DNA of 64,000 nucleotides from assembly GCF_026914265.1 (NCBI RefSeq), contig NC_069135.1, positions 23,788,167 through 23,852,166 of the forward strand, written 5' to 3'. Of the stretch, positions 1-11,929 are shown in pieces (positions within the stretch are counted from its first letter, which is position 1; each line of letters opens with the position of its first letter). The notes under the pieces were generated by a model. The model did no database searches, had not been told where the DNA came from, and was given only the letters and a program-made list of their open reading frames with translations. Origin of the DNA: Mya arenaria (taxonomy: Eukaryota > Mollusca > Bivalvia > Myida > Myidae). The translations under genes were made by a program, and so were the position numbers.

Positions 1-900
1 GCCCATAATTAGAAGTTGACGACGAAGACTATGCACTCACCTGTATGTTGCCGATGACGACGACAACAACAAAACCTGTTCATTGCAGACAACGAAAGAC
101 GCCAATAATTGTGTGCTGACGACGAAGACTACACACTCACCTGTATGTTGACGACGGCAACACTTGTTCGTTGAAGTCAAGGAAGACGCCCATAATTGTG
201 TGTTGACGACGAAGACTATGCACTCACCTGTATTTTGACTACGACGACCACGCCAAGACCTGTTCGTTGACGACAACGAAAAACGCCAAAAATTGTGTTT
301 TGCACTCACTTGTGTGTTGACGACGACGCCCACGCCAACACCTGTTAGTTGAAGACAAGGAGACGCCTACAACTGTCTGTTGACGACGAAAACTTTGCAC
401 TCACCTGTGTTTTGACGACGACGCCCACGCCAACACCTGTTTATTGAAGACAAGGAGACGCCTGCAACTGTCTGTTGACGACGAATACTATGCACTCACC
501 TGCGTGTTGACGACGACGCCCACGCCAACACCTGTTTGTTGAAGACAAGGAGACGCCTACAACTGTATGTTGACGACGAAAACTTTGCATTCACCACGCC
601 AAAACCTGCACGACGACCACGCCAAAACCTTTTAGTTGAAGACATGGAAAAAGCCCAAAATTGTTTGTTGACGCCCACGCCAACACCTGTTTGTTGAAGA
701 CAAGGAGACGCCTACAACTGTATGTTGACGACGAAAACTTTGCATTCACCACGCCAAAACCTTTTAGTTGAAGACATGGAAAAAGCCCAAAATTGTTTGT
801 TGACGACGAAGACCGCGGCAACACCTGTTCGTTGAAGACAAAGAAGACGCCCATAATTGTGTGTTGACGACTAAGACTACACACTCACATATGTGTTGAC
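1..900. repeat. GACGACG-rich minisatellite, about 95-bp degenerate unit
   Basis: A phrase built from GTTGACGACGA, an ACTCACCTGT block and a GTTGAAGACAAGGAGACGCC block recurs about every 80-100 bases, roughly nine times. A longer segment starting at 518 recurs at 673, an offset of 155, so there is higher-order duplication on top of the basic unit. The array may continue to the left of the window. Minus-strand open frames inside it are by-products of the GACGAC composition and are not called as genes. Confidence 0.85.
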
Positions 901-904
901 GACA

Positions 905-1563
905 TCATGCAATACTTTAATTTGTATATAACTATGTGTGTGTATGGTTGTGGCTGTACGTGTAGCCTTTATAGTTACTTTTGTGCAAACAAATGCTTTC
1001 AGGAATTCAACAGTGAACGGTTTCGATGGTTTTAAAAAGAAATGTTGTTATATAAATGCACCTTTTAGTATGCGCCTTGAAGTGTAAGTTCTAGTTTTTT
1101 TTATTGCTCTTCTGGAAAAACGAACACGGCATTTAAAGATAAGTTTCAGTATATCTTGAGTAAAATTAACATTTATAATTATGCAGTTTTTGGATTTTTT
1201 AATAACCTTTTCTGTTTGGTGAAGAAATAGCTCAATGTATAGTTATTGCCTTTAAGTATTAAGTATTATTAAACTTAAATTAATTCAAAATAATGATATA
1301 ACATTTGACACTACACAAATGTGTAGCTATTCTATCGCTAAAGTATGTTTAAGTTTTGATACTCAATTGATATAAGAAAAGGTGTTTGCATCCGCTTGTT
1401 TGCTTCGTTAACTTAATTTCATATACCTCTATTTCCATTGGCGCTCGGAGTTTACTTATTTGCAAGAGAATAAAACTCACCCAGCCAGATCAGTCCTACC
1501 TAAAATTATTACATAAAAGGCAATGTGAGCGAGCGCTTAGCTCATTCATCCAGACTTGTCAGA
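905..1563. other. AT-rich leader before the secreted-protein gene
   Basis: No gene or repeat family is recognised here. It should hold the promoter and any 5' untranslated exon of the gene starting at 1564. No convincing TATA box can be singled out in such AT-rich sequence. Confidence 0.4.
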
Positions 1564-1923
1564 ATGCTTCGTTTTGTAATTGTGGGACTATTCGTGGCGG
1601 TGTTTGTTTCGCTTCCTTCTGTTAGGACCGATGGTATGTTTCACTTTTGTATTAACAAAGAAAAATATTTCTTGATTAATTCATTTTACTAACACCAGCA
1701 ATAATTTGTCCAGATCGTTCACAAATGACTGAAAAAAATGTCTTGCGATTTTAAAGCAGAATGTTATAATTACACCATTTGTTTTGTGTTGTTGTATATT
1801 TGTTACTAAGAGATATTTGATGTTTAAATTATGGATGGTGCGATATATGCATATAAATCATATACTAATTTATTACTTTATTATACATTGTTTTAATTAT
1901 AACTCTTATTTTATGTGATTCAA

Positions 1924-1983
<60 letters not shown>

Positions 1984-4900
1984 TTTGTGCATTTTTATTT
2001 TTTAAGTGGTCCTTATCGTTATATTTTTTTTTCTTGTCTCAATTACGTTTGGAAAAAAGAATATCGTTTAAACTGCGTTGACATTTTTACATTTTTCCTA
2101 ACGGTCACTAAACAGTTTGAAGTAATATTACAATGGAAACAACACGGACAAGCTTAGCAGTGAATCACTATTTAGTTAACATTATTTAGAGACACAAGGC
2201 ACATGCCTAATGACAAAGCATTGAACAAGAGAAACAAATGTATAAACATCACAAACACTAATACAAAAAAACACAAATGGACCACTCACGCCTTCATTTA
2301 ATTCATTGCCTATAGAGAACCAGTCACGGTGCGAAGTTGAATGATACAATTATGACCTGTGTCAATATCTATTATCCAATAACTACGTACGGCACTGTCT
2401 TTTCTGTCTCTCCTGGGTACGAGGCCGCTCGTAGGACTCTTGATGAAACGGTTCCCTTGTTCATGGTGTCTGTGTTGTCTTGGCCCCGTTTAAGTGTCAT
2501 TATGAGAATTCAATAAAACTTCGTTATGTTAATCCAATGAAACAAAAGAATCCACTACGACATTCGAATATTTTGAATTTAATTTATCGGAAATAAAAGC
2601 TTTATCAAGTAACATGTTCCATATCCCTTAAGCCAAGTTGAACGGTGATATCTATATAACATACGGCTACTATCAATCGCTGGAAATTTGCTAAATATTT
2701 ACTTGACATTTGTCGGAGAAAGCTCGATTATGTATATGATTCAATTGCAGATGAACTGACCAAACAAGAGGTCCTAGAAGCGGTAGAAAGAGCGCTAGAT
2801 GGTCAACTCAAGGATACAGACGTAAGAAAAGAATGGTTTGCAAGCAGTTTCGTTCCGTTTTGATATCGTAAGCAAAACGTCGAAGATTTTTTTTTTTAAA
2901 TGTGATGAGAGGTTAATCGCAACTGTTGAAAAACATGCTTTCGTTACATTCTAACTGGTTTTGCTTCTTTACCGCTGTTAAGGTCCAGCCAACTGGTGAC
3001 AGCGAAATCGAAGAATTCTGTGACGGAAATCAAAAATGCAAGCAGTGTTTTGCCACATGCGACGGTGATGAGCAATGTGCAATAAACTGCGTGCTGCGCA
3101 TCCGTCGGGATGATAAAGACAAACAAGGAAGGTCAATATTTTCACGTCATTATTTATATATATTGGTTGCTTCCTTTTGGTTATGGGTACATTTATTACT
3201 AAGTTTCATTTTCAACACAATGATGAGTAATTGATTAAAGGTGGTCGATAGTTATTCATCAGTGAAACATAGCTTAATATATTCACTGTTTGAAAACGTT
3301 AAAGCATCAATTTGATATTTGTCACCGTTTTCACTTAAACTCAAACATCTACGCACACAGTGAATGGGCACAATATCAACGATCTCCTATCCCAAATGAA
3401 TTTGCGTGTACTTATAATTGGACACGTTTTTCCGATCAACTACAAAGAAGGGCCATTTTACATCCTTTTTAGGCATACATTTGTACTATTAAGATATGTT
3501 TTGTTTAAGTTTAAAATCGCAATGCATTTCACCTCTTGAATACTAAAAGTAAATATACGCCTGAATTACATTGCGATTTACAGAGAAACGGGTGAATACA
3601 AGTTATTCAATGGCGCTACTGACCTATCCACGGGCTTTGGTCTCAGTGATTAGTCTTGTTAGTTTGAGACATAGAGCACATACAGAATGTAGACCCCCTG
3701 GAGTAGCACTAGTTCCTTAACGGGCGCCAGCGTATAGCACTGTCATACGGGGCCATAGGTTAATGGCCCTTCGGAAGACGATTAGTGTTGTAGTTTTGAG
3801 GCGAGAAATCGAACACGCGAGACTGGGTTGTCATTTGCCAGTCAAGTGTGTTAGTACTATGCCATTGATCCACCATTTAAGACAGCTTTTCTCTAGTCCA
3901 TATAATTTTATCGTTGTTAGTATAAGCAATTAATGTCAATATCATGTCAAGGCCTATCATATGTACAATCTCTTGTTGTCAGTGTTGGATTTATTGATAT
4001 ACGGATTCCATCAAAATGACATTTTTATGCTGTGGAGTGTTGAGTAATTGTGTGTGTCGAAAAAAGCTTTAGTATTGTTAGTGAAGTCCCAATCAGATGC
4101 CATTTTGTCGTTATTATCTGGTTAATGAGTGCCGTATACGGACATTTCAAATATAATTTAACAAATATCTGTTAGAAGTACAACAAGCTGTCTCGATTTA
4201 AATAAGGCTGTTTATTGACAGCAATTGTATGTGCAACACCGCCAACGCCCGATTGCATCTACAGTAATAATCAAGGACCAAAAAACAAAAATAAAAATAT
4301 CGTTTTTATAATGCTATTTATACAGGTTTCAAAGGTAAAACAAAGCGCAATCCCAACCCAGAATATACACATTTCTCTTCAACTACTTCTTTTTGGATCG
4401 CAAGACGCCATGAACAATTTAATTTTAGCCATCTTTAAACACGTCCAGATTTACATTCAGCTAACCAACATATTTTGATTTATCTTTTTAACAGACCCCC
4501 ATTCATCTTTCTTCAATCACACTATTTTTCTCTCCTTCCCACCTATATTTTTCTTAATATGTGATTATATTCATACTCACCGAATTTATTCAAATTTGAT
4601 ACCTGTACTGTTTTGTTATGCCGTCTAGGAAAAAAACGTTATAGGAACTTGAACAGTTTCAAAATTTCTCAGAGCTTTTAATGAATCAACACGGATGCCT
4701 TTGGCCATTTACAAACAATCTAACTATGGCCAAAAAATATGTAGTAATGAAATAAGTGCATAACTACAATGAACATACATGAACCATATAGTGCAATTTG
4801 GGACCTTCGGACATAAATATCACATAATAATTAGTGATAAAACAAATGCCGAAAATATTGAAGTTTTCCGTGTATGTTTTTCCAAACGTATGGATCCGTT

Positions 4901-5452
4901 AGTTATGCCTGCCAATAATGTACTTCTGTTTTGACGTAATGACTGTGATGACCAATTCAGAAATCGAAATACGCAATGCATGATTTTACTTGTAAACACG
5001 TTTCTTACGCATTTTTAGAGATATCATCATGAGATTTTCCGATTTGCTTCCTCAAGATATCTTTTAATAGAATACCCAATAAAAGTACATGCAAGTTTTT
5101 AGGCCCCAAATCGCGCGATGTGAAACATATTATATGCACTACAAAAGCAATTCATTATAGATATGTAGTTGTAATTTGTCCATTTGTTCCTTCTCTCTGA
5201 AATCAATTATTTAAATGTATCCATGATTGGCCATTTATACTTTTCTAAGTTCTGAATAAGCAGTACAACAAAGTACGAAATGATATTCAGAGTGAACAGA
5301 ATCAATTTTTTACAACCTTTGTTTTTCTCGATAAATTTTCAGTGAAAGAAAGCGATGGTGGGGGTGGCGGACCCTCCGCCGCAGCATCACCCCTTCGCCG
5401 AAGCAGACATCCTGTTAGTGACATTTCCAGATGGTCGATTAGGAGTTTTTAG
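1564..5452 (+). CDS. Small secreted cysteine-rich protein, four exons, family unknown
   Basis: Exons read as 1564-1633, 2751-2821, 2983-3131 and, less surely, 5353-5452, giving 129 residues. Exon 1 encodes a classic signal peptide (MLRFVIVGLFVAVFVSL). Exon 2 adds an acidic helix-like stretch (ELTKQEVLEAVERALDGQL). Exon 3 carries six cysteines between residues 60 and 83 spaced C-x5-C-x2-C-x3-C-x5-C-x3-C, then a dibasic RR. Phases agree at all joints (1, 0, 2). The proposed last exon is Gly/Ser-rich with a second RR and ends RWSIRSF; it uses the second AG after a pyrimidine tract, while the first AG (5341-5342) would give a different, stop-ended tail. Six cysteines allow three disulfides, so an antimicrobial, venom-like or hormone-like precursor is possible. 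I do not recognise the family and assign no function. The first three exons are well supported. Confidence 0.68.
1922..1983. repeat. (AAT)n microsatellite
   Basis: About twenty uninterrupted AAT units in the first intron of the secreted-protein gene. The polyasparagine open frame across it is not a gene. Confidence 0.97.
3590..3885 (-). mobile_element. tRNA-derived SINE, antisense, degenerate
   Basis: Read on the minus strand from about 3885, a tRNA-like head shows an A-box-like TGGCATAGTA and, some 45 bases on, a B-box-like GTGTTCGATTTC. About 200 bases of unrelated body follow. It lies in the third intron of the secreted-protein gene. The tRNA part cannot fold into a clean cloverleaf, so I call a SINE and not a tRNA gene. 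Confidence 0.4.
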
Positions 5453-7917
5453 GGTCTTGTTGTAACAGAACGGCTAAAAAACAAAGCATGATTAATGAAG
5501 AGAAAAAAGTGCTTACGAACAGTGTTAATTACTTGCCTGTCGAAATTTAAAATTGGTATTTATAGTAATTATTATTTAAGGGAATATGCCTAATCATTTA
5601 TTTTTAATTTTAATGCATTATAATGTTTAACTCTTTTGACTTACATGATAAAAAACACACAAAAAAACCCCAAAACATATGAAATAATAATGCATAAAAG
5701 AAAAAAATAATAATTAAATGAATCTATATTTTGTCCTTTTAAGAGAAACAACAAAACATAACCTTGAACATTCTATTAGCTGTAACGCATCACCGAATTT
5801 GTGAAAATTCATTTTTGAAATTATATTAACACAAATTTCTATAAGATACGATTGTGCAGATTTTGAAAGCGATTAGTTTTCAAACATTTCGTTTTAATGG
5901 AATCTATGTAAACGATAGAAGTGTTACATCCAGCATTGCATAACACGAGTGCTAGCATTTTTCCTTTGATTTAAACTTGATGCTATTAGCACACTCGCAG
6001 TTGAAATATGAAACTCGCGATGCGCATGTTTTGACAAAATCTACAACATCGTATCTTTAACTAACACCCACCTGTGTACATGGAATTTTATATTCGTATT
6101 TCTTTCTCTTAATAACCTTGTCCCTGTTTTGTAAAATAAGTTCTGAAAAATACCTGAATTGTTTGTTTTTCTTTCTAATAGACCTGAATGTTCAATCGTA
6201 TTTTAGGAAAAGGTCTTGAATATTTCTTTGCAAGGTTACATTGGTTTAAGCGCACCAAAAACGGCCCATAAAATGAAAGCTTTGGAATGTGTTATCCTCT
6301 TACATTATGGTTAAGCCGTTTACAAAATAATATGGTAACAAAAAGACTTTCTATTAAAACGTGCCACATGCAAAGGTTCAATCGTAAAACCAAATATCGA
6401 GGCCGACATGTCATCAGAGATATGCAGTTAAGGTGCTACAGTATAAAGAGTTACAAGTGTGGCTCTAAGACATCTATTTGTCATTGTTAAAGTGCTGGTG
6501 AACTAATTGAGTTTCACATGACATGTGTTACAATGAGCTACATATCTTGAAACACAAAAGTCATCTAAGGTGGATGAATCGTGTTTTGGTCGGTTTATCA
6601 ATAGGATTACGTAGTTGATGATACTTTCAAATAGGCGTGTCCTTTTATGTGAAAATGCTGAGTACGCAGTTTATCAGTTCCACTAAAAATAATAATTTCT
6701 AAACGGCATACCAGCAAAGCTTCGTTGTTTCATTGGTTATACTAAGCTACTTATGTATTTCTGACCATTTCATGAAAATGAATTCTGTTTGTTATTGGCT
6801 ATAATGTGGGTACACTGATTATATTACAAACATTCAGACTAATAATAAAGCTTTCCAGTCGCTAAGATATCGGGATGTTACATCGATTAGTGCATACTGT
6901 CTGCATTGTATACAGGGCGACTTCAAAATGTTCCAATTACGTTGGGTACGTTATGCGCCGCAGACCTACATGCTTTAGGAGCGCAAATCAGTATCGTCAG
7001 ATCTACTCATTGACATGTCGTGTTAAAATAATTAATGCACCGGAGTTACACAATGGGACGTGTTGTGTTATGCATAGCGCGTATTATAAGACAACATTAT
7101 TTAAATACGTTCATAATGCAATGTAATTGTGAATTTGAAAGCAAGCTGAAGTATCTTAAATAAACCTTGGTGAGGACCCGATGGGAATAGATACTTATAG
7201 ATAATAACGCAGAAAATGTAAATGGCTCAAGACCACAGCTATCTGCCCCCCCCCCCCCCCCCCCCCCCCGTTGACCAAGATCCGGATGTGAATACAGAAA
7301 AAAGGGTGCTTGTGTTCAAGTATCAATATTTTATTAAAATTGAATGAAAAAGAAGCAAAAAATGTTCTTTTTGCAGAGAACTTGACTGAATGTGACACTC
7401 TATTGCAGAAATTGATAGTTTTCAGTGTAAATATTGGAAAAATCATAGCTTGTGGAAGTCTGAAAATTAGTTGTTTGTAGCCGATTGACTCCTTGGTGGA
7501 AGGGTTATGTATTTGAATTAAATTTTGACAGTCGGGTCAATGGTCAACATGGTGTTTTCTTGTGATTATATTTTGTGTCTTGAATTGTTCTAGAGATGCC
7601 ATGTCCTTGTTTTTCAATTGGGATGTGTATAAAGTCAAAAGCCAAGTTAGTGTCTATATGAAACATATAGTAAAAATAACTGTGGTCTCAGTCGTTACCT
7701 ACAACAAATAGTCAAAACGTCCTCAGCAAATGTCGGGTTTTATTAAATTAACTAGCAATATTACAGCAATACACTTGAGAGATGAAAGCAATTTCATATA
7801 TCCTAGTACATATAGGTTTATACGTGAGTGTTATAAAACTAGCTAATTTTATTAAAAATTAATCAATTACATAACATATTCTTAGGCACTTATCGGTTAC
7901 AGTTCAATTTTATAAAG
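5453..7917. other. AT-rich intergenic stretch without a recognisable gene
   Basis: No coding exon with supporting features was found on either strand. A small inverted repeat (CGAGTGCTAGCAT and its near-complement) lies at 5945-5999, and a poly-C run at 7246-7269. Short open frames here (such as 6287-6490 and 6875-7126) have no domain or composition that suggests protein. Confidence 0.5.
7246..7269. repeat. Poly-C tract
   Basis: Uninterrupted C run of about 24 bases. Similar homopolymer C or G runs occur at about 15248-15264, 42112-42126, 44451-44468 and 62501-62513. Confidence 0.95.
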
Positions 7918-8640
7918 ATGTTATACGCTCATGAGGTTGCAAGGAAACACCTAGAAAAACAGGCGAAACGAGCAAAGACGTGTATGATTGAAGGCTGAGA
8001 TTTAACAATTTTCATGTAGGAGATGTAGTCTGATGTCTGCATAAAAACGCGCAAGGTAGATGTGGCACCAAAACTACAGAAGACGTACGACGGGCCGTTC
8101 CTGGGGAAGGAAAAACGGTCATCAATAAATTTTATATTGCAGCTAGACAATAGTGACACCGAGCGTTTGGTACATCATAAAATTAAACCGTACCGTGGTC
8201 AGTCAATCCCGAGGTGGGTAAAATTCGCACGCGCGTAATGCCTAAGAACAACAACAACAAACATCGTCGACCGAAAAGAGCGGATAAAACAAATCGGTCG
8301 CAAGATCGGTCACGTATATAGGGAAAATGGCACTGGCACGGGAGGCAGTTTGATACGTATTTAAACACCATTAATTATTTCTTTATAGAATATATATTAC
8401 AGATGAACAGTTCCTTTCCAGACAAACAGCGAAAGACGTGGCAATGCGTACGATGTGGGGAACGGGACGGGAAGGAGCGGGTAGCGGGCCATATCCTTAA
8501 GGACCATGGTTCGATGAGTAATGTAAGAAAAGGATTTGACCTCCTGCACAGTTTGAAAAACCATCAGGAACGGATAGTCTTTGACTTAAGACTATCTTTG
8601 AATACCATGCATGTATTTGTACAAACTTGCCTTTAAAACA
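7918..8640 (+). mobile_element. Fossil LTR retrotransposon (Ty3/Gypsy type) pol 3' end
   Basis: The plus strand from about 7918 to 8210 resembles the C-terminal end of a Ty3/Gypsy integrase: an AHEVARKHLEKQAKRAK-like stretch, then KVDVAPKLQKTYDGPF and LVHHKIKPYRG. These are the usual linker and GPY/F-type tail. A short open frame at 8403-8636 follows with a C-x2-C...H-x3-H-like pattern, perhaps a zinc-finger piece of the same element. Reverse transcriptase, gag and terminal repeats are not visible. The element is a short, broken remnant with several breaks, and it looks old. Confidence 0.7.
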
Positions 8641-11000
8641 TATAAACTGGCTTAAAAGGAGCGATTGCATATTAACCCAAAAACTATTGAACAGTACTTA
8701 ATGAGTCAAAGGTTACTCACAAAAATGTCATTTAAAATAATTAAAATGTAAAGGCCGAAGGCTAGTATCCTGTCAGCGTTCAATAAAAAAAAATGGAACA
8801 CCGCGTTGACAAGCAAGGGTTGTTGACTGTCGTTGTTCGGTCACATATTGTTCTGTTACTGGCGTCGAGGCTTCATTTGTGATCGTGGACGCGTTCATGT
8901 ATAAGTTGTTCCAGTGCCTTGTGTCAAATTCTTCATGCATTAATTCATGGCAACTTTTGGTTCAAAAGAGCCATGTCAATAAATCACTTTGGACTATCAT
9001 AGTTGACTCTAAAGGTTTAGTGGTGGTCAGTGCTTCAGTTGCGCATTTAGTAATATTATAAATGTGGTTAGTACAATTCCTGCATGGCTGTAATGGCATT
9101 GATATGCATGCAGCAATTCCATGTACATTCCATTTCCGTTGGCTCGAACATGTTTGGCTCGGTTATTTCATTTGCTTGATTTTTGTACAAAGAACCGACT
9201 TTGTTTTCGTATACGATACTATAAAATGAGTTAACATGTTTCGATATCACCTGTTTTGATATCCCGGGATCGAAGTAAAATGAGATTAGAAGAAATGCCA
9301 ACATTACTGTTTGCATCCCAACTCCACATGCCCTGCAGCAGGGAATGTAAATGATGCTGTGGTTCATAAGGGTCTCACAGGTCTGTCGAAACTCAACTTA
9401 ACAGTATAGATTTTCAAACAGCTCGAATCAAGTTTCATGAAGCACGAACCTTCACAACTTATCAAGCTTCAAATAAATTGGCGACATAAAACAGCATGAA
9501 ATATTATACGAAAATAAGAGGCCACAGATACGAAGGAAGAAATGAGTCATAAAATAATAACAGTGAGATAACGCACGCACATCGGTTTAGTTATATTATG
9601 CAATCACATGTAAAAGCTTAATAGTAGTTTGCACGTTTAAGCAAAACAAAACAAGCAAAATGATAAAAAAAAGTCATGTTATCGATAACAAAAGCTTAAA
9701 AAAAAACAAGAAATTCAATACGGCTAAAGTGTGGGCTTAACTGGATTAAAACACAGCAAAGGAACTTACGTCAATAGAGTTAAGCTTAGATGAATCTCTA
9801 TGGTATTAAACTATAAACATGTGTAAGCAAATAGCAAGCCTAGTTTTCCTAGTTGGTGTGTACAAAGGTATTGTGCATAATAAAGGCGATTAATATATAA
9901 ATATTTATGCGAAAAAATACAGAAACATGCTCAGTAGCAAAGAGTTTGAACATAAACCCGTTTTAATGGCACTGGGTAAACGCGAAAGACATAGAACATA
10001 AAAACAAAAAATCACAAACAAGAAACATGGAAAAACAGCACAAAACTATGAATATGAATGAAAACTTAAAAAACAACAACATTAAAATGAAAGAACAAGT
10101 TTGCAAGTGTCTGTAATTATTGTAATAGTTTGAGTGGTTGATGGCTTTTCTAACGTTTTCTGCAGCATACAAACCTAACACACATGAGAACTATACACAT
10201 ACAATATGTAAATAAAATTGATAATTAATTCAAAACTTCCAAATGTTGTCTTCATTAACTTTTAAAATCGAACTGTTCAAGTTGAAGTAATACAAAACAA
10301 ATCATATATTTCAATATTTGGCAATACAGAAATATTAGGTATTATTTTGAAAATAATATTGTACATTTATGCATGTTTTTGGCACTAAAAAGTAGCCTTT
10401 TATAATTATTTAAATATACTTGTCGATGAGTGTTAACAATAACTTTAATCATTTAAACCATACTGGTGCAAGGTTTTGTAAATATTTTTTCCATGAGGAT
10501 AATAATATTCTGTGTTAAAGTATTGTGAAACTTTTTACAAATCTTACAAGTTAAATACTATTACTAAACTATTGCTGAAATATTCCGAAACGATAACTAC
10601 ATATATGATAGTTATTATAAAAAGTGCTTCTGTTCACGTAAATGTTTATTCTTAATGTTGTCAATGTTATAAAATTGTGGATATTTGGTCATTGATAATA
10701 TAGTCTTAAAAAGTACAATTTGTTTTAATTATATTAAAACCACCGAACTAGTAAAACAGATTTATTATTTTGTCCTATCTTAACATAAAGTAATCAGGAA
10801 TCAGGGATGCTAACAGAAAAGTGTTGTTTTTTTATCCTTTTCAATAAAACTGATTCGATTGTATTGCAAGAAGTCCGTGTGCTTGGACGCGTCTAACCTG
10901 TTCTGGGCAACGCAAATGGTTCCAGGGCTCCAGGTTGTTCCAAAGTTCTAGACCGTACTGTTTATAACCACCAACTTGACGGCAACGATATCAAATCATG
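8641..11000. other. Intergenic stretch, no recognisable gene
   Basis: AT-rich DNA with no supported coding region. Open frames at 9068-9367 and 9963-10181 (minus) have no recognisable motif and no splice context. The right part would contain the 3' untranslated region of the minus-strand gene ending at 11012. Confidence 0.45.
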
Positions 11001-11011
11001 TAGTGTTGAGC

Positions 11012-11929
11012 TTACTCTAATTGTACTATGAAATCCGTACTCCTTGATGGCACCAGGTTGAAGGCAACGATCTTGCAAGAGTGTCTGAAGAACAATTTGG
11101 TTTTGCTCACAGCGATGTAGAGAATTTCTTCATCACTCGATTGCTTTACTGCTACAGCACAAGATTTCCCATCCAACTTTGAGACCGGAAGGAAGTTGTT
11201 GAAAATCCACCGACCACCAGGATGCATCATAATTACTCCGTCTTCTGAACTGGTCGCGAAAAACGATGAACCTTCCTTACTTATGGCCATGCTTTTTACT
11301 GAATACTTGTGACTAACTTCAAACCCCAATTTCTCATCATCGAAATTGTCTCTCTTAAACACGAGAAGATGTCGGGTATTTTCATCGCTTATGAAAATCC
11401 TGAATTTTGAATCCACGTAGATTTTGGACAACCTTCTCGTCATTGATAATTCTTCGTGTCGGAATACCTTCTTCGTACCCCTATTCTGTATATCATACAT
11501 TTTAACGTAACCGGCGCGCCCTCGTGGAGCGAATGTCGCGAAGAGATAATTTCTTTGAACACATATCCCAAAACAACGATAATTCAATTTAAACTTCCTC
11601 CTTTCGGTTTTCTGTATTTCACAATCACTAGCGTTGAAAAACCAGACCTCACTTTTCGAAAAGAATCCAGGGACAAGCACAGAAAACTCGTGCTTTTCCA
11701 CGACCGCTAGATCGGCGAGGCCCCAAAAGTATCCTGTTTGTCGAGATGTAAAGGGGTATTTGTGTATGTGATGTAAATCACTGTCAAACATCAACAAAAC
11801 GTTCGATTTTCGGTCAGCCACAATGAGTTTGTCTTCTATTAAAATCATGGCTGAAATGTTAGCATTGTTATTATCTAGTTTAACAAGTCTTTTACCGTCT
11901 GAACAGGGTCTTGCATTTTCTTCACTCAT
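11012..11929 (-). CDS. Beta-propeller (NHL/TRIM-tail-like) protein, copy A, intronless
   Basis: A single uninterrupted frame of 305 codons. Blade-like segments recur: KLIVADRKSNVLLMFDSD, KIYVDSKFRIFISDEN with LLVFKRDN, and SSFFATSSEDGVIMMHPGG. These fit the hydrophobic-Val-x-Asp-x-x-Asn pattern of the propeller at the C-terminus of many bivalve B-box/TRIM proteins. No RING, B-box or coiled coil is present, so it is either a stand-alone propeller or the last exon of a longer gene. The minus-strand leader shows a TTTTAAG just before the start that could be a splice acceptor. The paralogue at 23205-24125 is about 78% identical by eye. The role is unknown; a protein-interaction or innate immune adaptor role is only an inference from the family. 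Confidence 0.75.
   Translation of the reverse strand: MSEENARPCSDGKRLVKLDNNNANISAMILIEDKLIVADRKSNVLLMFDSDLHHIHKYPFTSRQTGYFWGLADLAVVEKHEFSVLVPGFFSKSEVWFFNASDCEIQKTERRKFKLNYRCFGICVQRNYLFATFAPRGRAGYVKMYDIQNRGTKKVFRHEELSMTRRLSKIYVDSKFRIFISDENTRHLLVFKRDNFDDEKLGFEVSHKYSVKSMAISKEGSSFFATSSEDGVIMMHPGGRWIFNNFLPVSKLDGKSCAVAVKQSSDEEILYIAVSKTKLFFRHSCKIVAFNLVPSRSTDFIVQLE

Noticed and set aside
1915-2157. Open frame with a polyasparagine run
   Set aside because: Product of the AAT microsatellite within an intron.
3132-3234. Read-through of the secreted-protein exon 3 into a hydrophobic tail
   Set aside because: The frame stays open to a stop at 3232-3234 and could encode a membrane-like tail, but it begins at a GGAAG/GTCAAT donor-like junction and looks like intron; retention cannot be excluded without transcripts.
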